Source of the DNA: an uncultured Methylococcaceae bacterium
Lineage (GTDB): Bacteria; Pseudomonadota; Gammaproteobacteria; Methylococcales; Methylomonadaceae
Reading direction: 5' to 3'
Length of the DNA: 64,000 bases
Assembly (NCBI GenBank): GCA_903938485.1
Contig: CAJADF010000040.1
Location: 1 to 64,000, forward strand
Program-made: the position numbers and the translations under genes
Notes under the pieces: model-generated
What the model was told of the DNA's origin: nothing
The model's database searches: none
The model's input: only the letters and a program-made list of their open reading frames with translations
Shown here: positions 1 through 9,027 of the stretch, piece by piece
How the letters are laid out: each line of letters opens with the position of its first letter
Numbering within the stretch: the stretch's first letter is position 1

Positions 1-29
1 CGCAGGTTCGAGTCCTGCCAAGCGCGCCA
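1..29 (+). tRNA. 3' end of a tRNA truncated by the window edge, probably tRNA-Arg
   Basis: T-arm gcaggTTCGAGTcctgc plus acceptor strand and encoded CCA; directly upstream of tRNA-His as in the common Arg-His tRNA order. Confidence 0.7.
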
Positions 30-53
30 TTCAGTGAAAAAATCCAATATTAT

Positions 54-130
54 GGTGAGCGTAGCTCAGTTGGTAGAGTCCCGGATTGTGATTCCGGTTG
101 TCGCGGGTTCGAGCCCCGTCGTTCACCCCA
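54..130 (+). tRNA. hisR: tRNA-His (GTG anticodon), CCA encoded, G-1 present
   Basis: GGTGAGC...GATTGTGATTCC...GGTTCGAGCCCC...GTTCACCCCA, cloverleaf matches tRNA-His. Confidence 0.95.
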
Positions 131-165
131 GTGATTTCAATTGCTTACGTCGTTTTATTATGTGG

Positions 166-790
166 TCAAAATACCCCGTGTAGTAAATTTGTCTCATAAG
201 TGTAGAAGACCAGTATATTTTTCGAGTCAGTTCGACTACCGGTATTTTTTAAACTAGCGTTCTCCGTGTATTCCTGAAGGTGATTACTGCTCAAATGAGC
301 GTACCGTAAAACCATCTTTAAATCCGCCCAACCCCCTAATTCTTTCAATACATGCAAAGGTGATCCGTTTTGTACATGCCAGTTCGCCCAAGTGTATCTT
401 AAGTCGTGCCATCTAAAATCACTTATCCCCGCTCTTAATAATGCTTTTTTGCCATGCGTCTGTATTTGCAAAATTAACAAGATAAAAGCGAGCCATGGCG
501 TTTAAGTGCTCTGGTAATTCGCTTGGCAGTCTGTCGGCTTGTTCGTGTGTTAACCAAGTCAATCGTCTGTTATTTTCAGGTAAGATTTTGATACTGGGTA
601 CTTGATATAGCCATTCCCAGCCATCTGTAGGGGATCTCAGTATTGCATGTAATAAAGCCAGCATCCAATTAACTGTTGCGTTTTTAACGCCACTGTTAAG
701 TTTAGCTAATCGAATGTCTTCGATTGTTTTCTTGCTTATTTCATTAATGTTTTTATCATTAAATTGCGTGTTAAGCCATCTAAAAATCAA
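166..790 (-). pseudogene. Decayed tyrosine recombinase/phage integrase
   Basis: Two overlapping frames: 419..790 (core-binding: ATVNWMLALLHAILR...LTWLTHEQADRL) and 166..480 (catalytic: FRWHDLRYTWANWHVQNGSPLHVLKELGGW...RYAHLS). N-terminus and part of the catalytic domain missing; frameshift in an A6 run. Confidence 0.88.
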
Positions 791-1404
791 TATTTATGCT
801 GTTGAATTGGTCCTGGTTGTCAGGGTAGTCATGGTTTTCATCATAGAAAGCTTCTAAGAGCTCATCCAGCTATTTTTGTGCTTGATAAATGTCTAGAATA
901 AAAAATAGTAATCCTGTTCAGGAAAGAAACAGATGCTGATTAACAGTTGGGGTATTTCGAATACATAACGTGATTTATTACTAACGCGGTTCATTTTTTT
1001 TAAGCTAACAGAACACTAGAAATCCATCATTCAGCAATGCGCTATTGCGATTGAACATTCCACTAAGTTGACAGACCATTTAGCAGGGTATTTAGAGTGC
1101 TAAGTTACTCTTTTTAAGCGTTGCAAAATAAACATCGCTTAGTTTTAATGACGCATGAATGGTTTGTTACATTGCTAGGGCAATCTGTCGTGTTAGCGGA
1201 GCATTCAGTCGTTTTGTAGGAGCACTCTGTTAACTTAGCTGAATACGGTAAAATGCTGCTTGAACGGTTCTTTATTATTTATAAGAAGGCATTTATCTTG
1301 GTAAGATGAACCTTAATAACAACTGAATGCTAGCCCGATGTAGTTAAGTTACTTTAATGTTGATTATTTAATGCTCATTTCAGCTTGTTGGCCTGTAAAT
1401 AACG

Positions 1405-1806
1405 TTAGTCCAACACTTGTTTTTTACCCGTAAGGGGTAAACGATAACGAGCAAAAACAGTATAAAAAAATTCCATTAAGGGTAATAGCAACGGTATCTT
1501 TTCAATAATAGGCGCTAGCCGTCTGTAATAGGGCAGTTGCTTCCAGACTTGTAAAAAGCCAACAACGCCTGATTTAATTTGTTTGTTTTCGTCTATAACA
1601 TGCATACGATCCATGGTTTGTTTATAGGTGAGCCCTGCTGAAGCTAATGCGGCTTTGTCTTGGCTAATATCAACCCACTGAATGTTGCCTGCTGTATCTA
1701 GTTTTTTCATGGCATTGATTTCAATATTGCAGATGGGACATTCACCATCGTGAAAGCAAGTTACTTTAGATGTTGTGGTCGAATAAGTTTCAGTGCTTGT
1801 TTTCAT
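1405..1806 (-). CDS. DCC-family (DUF393) thiol-disulfide oxidoreductase-like protein
   Basis: FHDGECPICNIEINAMKKLD motif typical of DUF393; start likely at internal ATG (1806). Confidence 0.85.
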   Translation of the reverse strand: MKTSTETYSTTTSKVTCFHDGECPICNIEINAMKKLDTAGNIQWVDISQDKAALASAGLTYKQTMDRMHVIDENKQIKSGVVGFLQVWKQLPYYRRLAPIIEKIPLLLPLMEFFYTVFARYRLPLTGKKQVLD

Positions 1807-2077
1807 AGAAATATCCTTTAAAAATAATAATTTTCGCTGATTCAATGATGTATTATTATTATTATTTCTTTATAATAAACAATATGTTTCGAACTAGTGC
1901 TTGTATACAAATGAAATTTTAATATCAATTAATATATTATGTGTTGTTGTGTCTAGCTGAAAAGGGTGTATTGACAATTTTCACTGTGACTTTATAACTA
2001 ATTATGGCATTTCGTCTCTTTACTTTACTAGTACGAATTTATAGTACTGTAAACCAAAGATAATCACTGAATTTAAA

Positions 2078-3481
2078 ATGAAAAAAACTCCCTTTATGAT
2101 CAATTTTCGGTATTTCTCATTGTTATTTTTAGTATTTTTTTTTCCGTCGTTAGGCTTTGCCGAAGAGGCTATTAATAAACATTTTGATTTAAAAGAGCAG
2201 TTTGTTGGTTATCTTTCCCTCGTCGTAACGCTCTTGGCGTATGTCGGGGCAATGACAGAAGATGTGCATTTAATGAAAAAGTCTAAGCCAATGATTTTAG
2301 GTTCTGTGATCACTTGGTTTGCCATCTGTATTTATTATGGCTTACAGGGCCATGCTAAGGTAGCGTCTTTGGCTTTTGAGAGTAATTTACTCGCCTATAT
2401 AGAGCTTTTACTATTTATTTTAGTGTCTATGACTTATTTAAACACTTTAAACGAAAGAGGAGTCTTTGATGGGCTGAGAATTTATTTGTTAAATAAACAG
2501 TTCAGTTATCGGCAGTTATTTTGGATTACAGGTGGCTTAGCTTTTATACTGTCCACCATTGTTAATGGCTTAACAGTGGGGTTGTTGATGGGCTCTATCG
2601 CCGTTGCAGTAGGTAAGCGGCAGCCTAAGTTTGTTGCATTAGCCTGTATCAATATTATTGTGGCAGCTAATGCGGGTGGTACGATGAGTCCATTAGGGGG
2701 TATTTCAACCTTGTTTGTTTGGCAAAAGAATATTTTGCACTTTACCGAGTTTTTCTCCTTAACTATTCCGTGTTTAATTAACTTTATAGTGCCTGCGTGC
2801 ATTATGCATTTTTCTGTGCCTAAAGAAACACCCGCAGTTTCTCAGAGTAGCATTGCCTTAAAACGCGGCAGTAAGCGTATTGTAGGACTATTTATTTTAA
2901 CCTTGATTATTACGGTGTCTTCTAATGTTTTATTAGAGTTACCACCTGCCGCTGGTATGATGGCAGGATTGGCATTATTGCAGATGTTTAACTTTTATTT
3001 GACCAATACCGAAAAAGTCGGTTGCTTAGAGACTGAAAAAAGTTTCGATATTTTTAAAAGTATTGCCGATGTGGAATGGGACACCTTATTGTTTTTTTAT
3101 GGCGCAATGATGATTATTGGCGCAATCGGTTTTATAGGTTATTTGGATGCCTTGGCTTATTATTTATTTGGTGAAACCAATGTGACTATAGCTAATATTA
3201 TGATAGGTTTATCATCGGCTTTTGTTGATAATGGTACGTTGATGTTTGCTGTTTTAAGTATGCATCCTGATATTCCTAAAGTGCAGTGGTTGTTGTTAAC
3301 ATTAACCTTGGGTGTAGGTGGAAGTTTACTAGCGATTGGTTCTGCTCCGGGTGTTGGTTTGTTAGGCTTGGTAAAAGGAAAATATAGTTTTGGTGCGCAT
3401 TTAAGGTATATGCCCGCCATACTACTAGGTTTCTTTTTAAGCATTGGAGCTTTAGTTTTACTAAACCCAGGTAGTTTTTAA
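2078..3481 (+). CDS. NhaD-type Na+/H+ antiporter homologue, copy 1 (divergent)
   Basis: Multi-TM protein; ACINIIVAANAGGTMSPLGGISTLFVWQKN and GVGGSLLAIGSAPGVGLLG match NhaD blocks. Confidence 0.85.
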   Translation: MKKTPFMINFRYFSLLFLVFFFPSLGFAEEAINKHFDLKEQFVGYLSLVVTLLAYVGAMTEDVHLMKKSKPMILGSVITWFAICIYYGLQGHAKVASLAFESNLLAYIELLLFILVSMTYLNTLNERGVFDGLRIYLLNKQFSYRQLFWITGGLAFILSTIVNGLTVGLLMGSIAVAVGKRQPKFVALACINIIVAANAGGTMSPLGGISTLFVWQKNILHFTEFFSLTIPCLINFIVPACIMHFSVPKETPAVSQSSIALKRGSKRIVGLFILTLIITVSSNVLLELPPAAGMMAGLALLQMFNFYLTNTEKVGCLETEKSFDIFKSIADVEWDTLLFFYGAMMIIGAIGFIGYLDALAYYLFGETNVTIANIMIGLSSAFVDNGTLMFAVLSMHPDIPKVQWLLLTLTLGVGGSLLAIGSAPGVGLLGLVKGKYSFGAHLRYMPAILLGFFLSIGALVLLNPGSF

Positions 3482-3568
3482 AAAACATTAACGCTAAGTC
3501 AGTTTAATAAACTTGTCATTAGCAGTGAGTTGGCAATTTTTTATAGATCTTTAAATTAATCTGAGTGG

Positions 3569-5056
3569 ATGATGCAAATAGTATTGATGTTAATAAGTGT
3601 TTTTTTTATACCTTCTTTGGCGTTAGCCTCGGAACAAATAAATAGTGTTGATCAAGCTCAGCCCCTAGATTTAACGAATCACTGGGCGGGTTACACAGCG
3701 TTGATAGTATTTGCTTTAGCGTATATCTTAGCCATGACCGAAGAGGTCACCGAGTTAAAAAAATCAAAGCCTATGGTATTTGCGGCTAGTTTAATTTGGA
3801 TATTAATTGCAATTGTCTATGTCAATGGGGGGATGCCGGAACAAGCGGGTTTAGCCTTTAGAAGTTCTTTAGAAGGTTACGCCGAATTATTCTTGTTTAT
3901 CATGGTGTCCATGACCTATTTAAATGCTATGGAAGATCGTGGGGTTTTTAATAGTTTACGGATTTGGTTGTTAAGTAAAAACTTTAGCTATAGACAGTTA
4001 TTCTGGATTACTGGCTTTCAATCTTTCTTTATTTCATCAGGCTGTAATAATCTTACAACAGCATTATTAATGGGTTCGGTTATCTTAGCCATGGGTAAAG
4101 ATAGTCCGCGCTTTGTTACACTTTCATGCATCAATGTGGTGGTTGCCTCGAATGCTGGTGGATCCTTTAGTCCTTTTGGAGATATCACGACTTTATTGGT
4201 TTGGCAAAAAGGCGTTGTGCCGTTTACAGATTTCTTTGCCTTATTGTTGCCCGCGATTGTAAATTTTGTGATCCCTGCGGCTATTATGAATTTCTTTATT
4301 CCTAAAGAACGCCCCGCCGCAGTGTTAGAGGCACAAGCGATGCAACGAGGTGGCTTGACCATTATCTTTTTATTCATCTTAACTATTATTACTTCGGCTT
4401 GTTTTGAGAACTATTTAAAACTACCTCCCGCGGCCGGCATGATGTTGGGTTTAACTTATCTTAAGTTTTTTAGTTTTTATTTACAAAAAACCCATGCGGC
4501 TAGTTCGAATGCGGCATCAACAGATTTAACTGATATTGATGCTAATTATTCCTATTCAGAAAAGTTAGCTTTTGAGTCTGATTTAGTATCAGATAAAAAA
4601 TCGGCTAATGATCAACCGTTCGATATCTTCCAAAAAGTTGCGAATTTAGAATGGGATACCTTGTTATTCTTTTATGGCGTCATGGTTGCGGTAGGAGGCT
4701 TAAATTTTATTGGTTATCTTGTTGTTGCTTCACATCATTTATACGGCAGTATAGATCCAACTTTGGCTAATATATTAGTAGGCGTCGCCTCTGCCTTTGT
4801 TGATAACGGAACAATCATGTTATCTGTATTGACTATGGCGCCGGAAATTTCTCAAGGTCAATGGTTATTAGTCACATTAACTGCGGGTGTTGGCGGTAGT
4901 TTATTGGCAGTTGGCTCCGCGGCTGGTGTGGGTTTAATGGGACAAGCTAAGGGCTTGTATACGTTTACTAGTCATTTAAAATGGACGCCAGTGATTGCTT
5001 TAGGTTATGCCGGAAGCATTTTGGTGCATTTCCTCATAAATGCTAGGTACTTCTAG
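3569..5056 (+). CDS. nhaD: NhaD-type Na+/H+ antiporter, copy 2
   Basis: SCINVVVASNAGGSFSPFGDITTLLVWQKG and LTAGVGGSLLAVGSAAGVGLMGQAKG, canonical NhaD motifs. Confidence 0.92.
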   Translation: MMQIVLMLISVFFIPSLALASEQINSVDQAQPLDLTNHWAGYTALIVFALAYILAMTEEVTELKKSKPMVFAASLIWILIAIVYVNGGMPEQAGLAFRSSLEGYAELFLFIMVSMTYLNAMEDRGVFNSLRIWLLSKNFSYRQLFWITGFQSFFISSGCNNLTTALLMGSVILAMGKDSPRFVTLSCINVVVASNAGGSFSPFGDITTLLVWQKGVVPFTDFFALLLPAIVNFVIPAAIMNFFIPKERPAAVLEAQAMQRGGLTIIFLFILTIITSACFENYLKLPPAAGMMLGLTYLKFFSFYLQKTHAASSNAASTDLTDIDANYSYSEKLAFESDLVSDKKSANDQPFDIFQKVANLEWDTLLFFYGVMVAVGGLNFIGYLVVASHHLYGSIDPTLANILVGVASAFVDNGTIMLSVLTMAPEISQGQWLLVTLTAGVGGSLLAVGSAAGVGLMGQAKGLYTFTSHLKWTPVIALGYAGSILVHFLINARYF

Positions 5057-5179
5057 CACGATTTAGATTATTATTAGGTCGGTTGAACGGTTTTTACAAA
5101 GTTGTGTGCTTGTGTAAAAATAAATTTCGATTAGATAGTAATAATATATAAAAATAATTATAAATACGAGGAGTTAGGT

Positions 5180-6025
5180 ATGTCAGACAATAAATTAACG
5201 CTCGCTGCTGTGTGGCGTTATCCTGTTAAATCAATGATGGGTGAAGAATTAAATGCCGCAGAAGTTTCTGAAAAAGGCATTGTTGGCGATAGAGCGTATG
5301 CAGTTGTAGACATTGAAAGCCATAAAGTCGTTAGCGCTAAAAATCCTAAAAAATGGCCAGAGATGTTTTATTTCTATGCAAGATATAATCAAACCCCAGT
5401 TAGTCAACAAGCTTTACCCAGTGTAGCGATTACTTTACCAAATGGTGATACCTTAAACAGTGACCAAGCGGATACCGACCAAGTCTTATCTGCGGCTTTT
5501 TCAAGACCCGTTAAATTAACTACACAAGCGCCTGCAAAAGCTACTTTAGAACAATACTGGCCAGAGTACGAAGGTGAAAATACTGAAATTAGTGAAGAAG
5601 CTATTTCTGGTGATGCGCATGAAGGTAGCTTTTTTGATTATGCCACTTTACATATCTTAACCACGGCCACAGTTTTAGAATTACAAAAATTGTATCCAGA
5701 GGGTAGAATTGAGCCGCGCCGGTTCCGTCCTAATTTAATTATTGCCACTAGCCCAGAGCAAACAGGTTTTGTAGAAAATGCTTGGGTGGGTAAAACCATA
5801 ACGATTGGTACGGTTAAATTATTAGTCACAGACCCTTGTCCACGCTGTGTGATGCCTTCTTTGGCGCAAGGGGATTTAGCAAAAGATGCTAAAATCTTAA
5901 AAACTATAGCGCAAAATATCGTGCATGTGCCGTTTGCTGATAAAGCCTTACCATCAGCAGGTATTTACGCTAAGGTGATTCAACCCGGTATTATTAAGCG
6001 AAATGATGAAGTGATCGTTGAATAA
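5180..6025 (+). CDS. MOSC domain-containing protein (MOSC-N plus MOSC)
   Basis: WRYPVKSMMGEELNAAEVSEKGIVGDRAYAVVD and RFRPNLII...VTDPCPRCVMP. Confidence 0.9.
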   Translation: MSDNKLTLAAVWRYPVKSMMGEELNAAEVSEKGIVGDRAYAVVDIESHKVVSAKNPKKWPEMFYFYARYNQTPVSQQALPSVAITLPNGDTLNSDQADTDQVLSAAFSRPVKLTTQAPAKATLEQYWPEYEGENTEISEEAISGDAHEGSFFDYATLHILTTATVLELQKLYPEGRIEPRRFRPNLIIATSPEQTGFVENAWVGKTITIGTVKLLVTDPCPRCVMPSLAQGDLAKDAKILKTIAQNIVHVPFADKALPSAGIYAKVIQPGIIKRNDEVIVE

Positions 6026-6232
6026 GATTATTATTCGCAGATTTTATAAATTTTAGTTCCTTCTTTACAAATATCCAAGTCCTTAAGTAGTTTAGGGCTT
6101 GGTGTTATTGTCTTAAAATTTCAGCATTGCTGAAAAATCTTTGTTTGTGGGCTCTGCCTTTTTTCAAAATAATATGTTGCTTTAAGATGTCATGTTTGAC
6201 CACTAATTAAAACTAACCTTGAAGGTGTAACC

Positions 6233-8917
6233 ATGAGTGATGAACACCGAATTTCATTAGCAGAATTGGAACAGCGTTTAAACTGTTCTAGCTTAGGATT
6301 AACAAAGACTGATGCTATAACACGACAAAATCAATACGGTCTTAATAGTTTGCAAGTACGTAAAGATACCCCTGAAATCGTCAAATTCCTGCGTCAATTT
6401 ACTAATTTATTCGCTGTGTTATTAATGGCGGGTTCTGGTTTGGCTTTTATAGCTGAACACTTACAGCCAGAACAAGGCAATTTATACATTGCTATCGCTT
6501 TAATAGGGGTAGTGTTTTTAAATGCCTTGTTTACGTATACACAAGAATACGAAAGTGAACGCATTATGGAAAGCTTTCGGAACATGTTACCCACAAAAAT
6601 TAGCGTATTAAGATCAGAAGTTGTTAGCCAGATTGAAGCAAAATTTTTAGTCCCTGGAGATGTTATTTTGCTACAAGAGGGTGATAGGATCCCCGCTGAT
6701 GGCCGCTTAATAGAAGTTAATCAGTTAAAAGTCGATCATTCACCATTAACAGGAGAGAGTGAGCCTCAGTTACGCCTATTGGATTGCACACATAGTGCCT
6801 TGCTTGAGAGTCGTAATATGGTGTTTTCTGGTACTTTAGTTCAGAGTGGTAATGGCAAAGCCTTGGTTTATGCGACAGGTATGCACACTCAAATTGGTCG
6901 TATTGTGCAATTGACTAAAGAAATTGATCATACTGAAACGGCTATTCGGAAAGAGTTAAAGCATTTCTCTCAAATCATTTCCATTATTGGGATTTGTTTA
7001 GGGGTCTTGTTTTTTGCAATTAGTATCATGTTGGGAAAGCCATTAATATCGAGTTTGATATTTGCGATCGGTGTTATTGTCGCTAATGTCCCAGAAGGTT
7101 TATTGCCGACAGTGACTTTGGCATTATCCATGGCGTCTAAGCGTATGGCAAAAAATAAAGCGCTGATTCGTAATTTAGAAGCAGTAGAAACGTTAGGGTC
7201 AACTACGGTGATATGTACGGATAAAACAGGTACTATCACGCAAAATAGTATGAAGGTCAGTAGTATTGTGTTGGCTTACAAGGAGTGGTCTGCTTATCAA
7301 AATGGTCTGAGTGAAGCATCGGGTATACAAAAGGCCTTAGCTTGTATGGTGCTTTGTAATAATGCGCGCTTAACGGATAAGCATTATTTGGGAGATCCTA
7401 CCGAAGGGGCTTTATTATTATTTGCAAAACAACATCAATCAGTCACCGAACTGTTAACACAATGGCCACGACAGCACGAGAGTCCTTTTGATTCCATCAA
7501 TAAACGCATGATTACCAGTCACACTGATCAATCCGGTGCCGCTCTAAATTATATGAAAGGTGCGCCTGAGGTCGTGTTTAATAAGTGCAGTTATTATTTC
7601 CAGCAAGGACAATATGTCCCGGTTGATGAGGTTTTTAAAGCGCATATCACTGAGATTTATGAGCGCTTAGCCGCCAGGGGTGAGCGCGTCTTAGCCTTGG
7701 CTTATAAAACTGAAAGTTGTAATTCTTTGATTGAAGAAGATTTTGTTTATATCGGCTTAGTAGGGATGCTGGATCCACCCCGTCCTGAGATAGCTGCAGC
7801 GATTGATAAATGTCGTTCTGCAGGAATTCGAATATTTATGATTACGGGTGATTATCATGTCACGGCAGAGTCTATTGCTCGACAAGTAGGATTGTATACT
7901 GGTAAAGGTCAAGTCATATTAGGTTCTGAGTTAGCGCAAATGACTGAGGCGGAGTTTTCGATAGTATTAGATCAACAGGAGTTGGTGTTTGCCAGAACCT
8001 CTGCCTTACAAAAGCTTCAAATTGTTAAGGCCCTGCAAAAGAAAGGTGAGGTGGTGACGGTCACGGGTGACGGGGTTAACGATGCTCCCGCCTTAAAAAA
8101 TGCCGATATGGGGGTGGCAATGGGTTTATCTGGCACCGAAGTTGCAAAAGAGGCGGCTAATATTGTGTTAATGGATGATAACTTTGCCACCATTGTTAAA
8201 GCTATTGAAGAGGGCCGGACTATATACGCCAATATTAAAAAATTTATCGCCTATATTTTGAGCCATACCGTACCTGAAATGTTACCTTTCATCACATTTA
8301 TTGCTTTAGGGACACCGTTAGCTTTAACTGTTTTATTGATCTTAGTGATTGATTTGGGTACGGATATGTTGCCTGCTTTAGGGTTGGGTAAAGAACCTCC
8401 AGATAATGACGTAATGAGTTTGCCACCGCGTAAGCGTTCGGAAAGATTACTCACTAAACATATTTTAATTAGAAGTTATGGCGTGGTTGGTCTATTAGAA
8501 GCAGCGGCCGGTTTTTTTGCTTTTTTTGTGATTTTGCATCAAGGCGGTTGGACGTGGGGAACTGCGGTAGCCGAATCAACCGTGTTGTATAAAACAGCGG
8601 TCACTGGTTTTTTTGCCGCCGTAATACTTTGTCAGGTTGTTAATGTTTTAATTTGCAGTGTGCATACGCGAAGTATCTTTACTAAAAGGTTGTTTTATAA
8701 CCACTTGATGTGGATAGGGATTTTTTTTGAATTAAGTCTGCTGGCTGCTCTTGCATATGTGCCTAGTTTACAAGTTTTTTTTGGAACGGCTCCTTTAACT
8801 TGGTCACAGAGTTTATTGGGCTTGCCTTTCGCACTCTGCCTTTTAGGTGCAGATGAAATAAGAAGGGGATTATTACGCCATAAAACGCCATGGGCTTTGA
8901 GGTTCTTAAATAATTGA
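6233..8917 (+). CDS. Cation-transporting P-type ATPase, type II (IIC-like)
   Basis: PEGLLPTVTLALSMASKRMAKNKALIRNLEAVETLGSTTVICTDKTGTITQN, TGES, TGDGVNDAPAL. Confidence 0.92.
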   Translation: MSDEHRISLAELEQRLNCSSLGLTKTDAITRQNQYGLNSLQVRKDTPEIVKFLRQFTNLFAVLLMAGSGLAFIAEHLQPEQGNLYIAIALIGVVFLNALFTYTQEYESERIMESFRNMLPTKISVLRSEVVSQIEAKFLVPGDVILLQEGDRIPADGRLIEVNQLKVDHSPLTGESEPQLRLLDCTHSALLESRNMVFSGTLVQSGNGKALVYATGMHTQIGRIVQLTKEIDHTETAIRKELKHFSQIISIIGICLGVLFFAISIMLGKPLISSLIFAIGVIVANVPEGLLPTVTLALSMASKRMAKNKALIRNLEAVETLGSTTVICTDKTGTITQNSMKVSSIVLAYKEWSAYQNGLSEASGIQKALACMVLCNNARLTDKHYLGDPTEGALLLFAKQHQSVTELLTQWPRQHESPFDSINKRMITSHTDQSGAALNYMKGAPEVVFNKCSYYFQQGQYVPVDEVFKAHITEIYERLAARGERVLALAYKTESCNSLIEEDFVYIGLVGMLDPPRPEIAAAIDKCRSAGIRIFMITGDYHVTAESIARQVGLYTGKGQVILGSELAQMTEAEFSIVLDQQELVFARTSALQKLQIVKALQKKGEVVTVTGDGVNDAPALKNADMGVAMGLSGTEVAKEAANIVLMDDNFATIVKAIEEGRTIYANIKKFIAYILSHTVPEMLPFITFIALGTPLALTVLLILVIDLGTDMLPALGLGKEPPDNDVMSLPPRKRSERLLTKHILIRSYGVVGLLEAAAGFFAFFVILHQGGWTWGTAVAESTVLYKTAVTGFFAAVILCQVVNVLICSVHTRSIFTKRLFYNHLMWIGIFFELSLLAALAYVPSLQVFFGTAPLTWSQSLLGLPFALCLLGADEIRRGLLRHKTPWALRFLNN

Positions 8918-9027
8918 ACAATTTCTTCTTGCAATGTAAGGCATTTAATTAAATAGTCATACTCGTGATGTATCTTTTACCATTATAATTGTAATGAATT
9001 GTTCAATCATTAACTCCTCTTTTTAAC

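Noticed and set aside
1845-1870. (ATT)n microsatellite between DUF393 and nhaD genes
   Set aside because: About five units in AT-rich intergenic DNA; no sign of phase-variation placement in a coding region or promoter spacer that I can support.
2506-2802. Antisense ORFs opposite nhaD and many other genes (e.g. 2506-2802, 4018-4377, 6970-7239, 36799-37116)
   Set aside because: They lie inside strongly supported CDSs on the opposite strand and show shadow-frame composition with no family resemblance.
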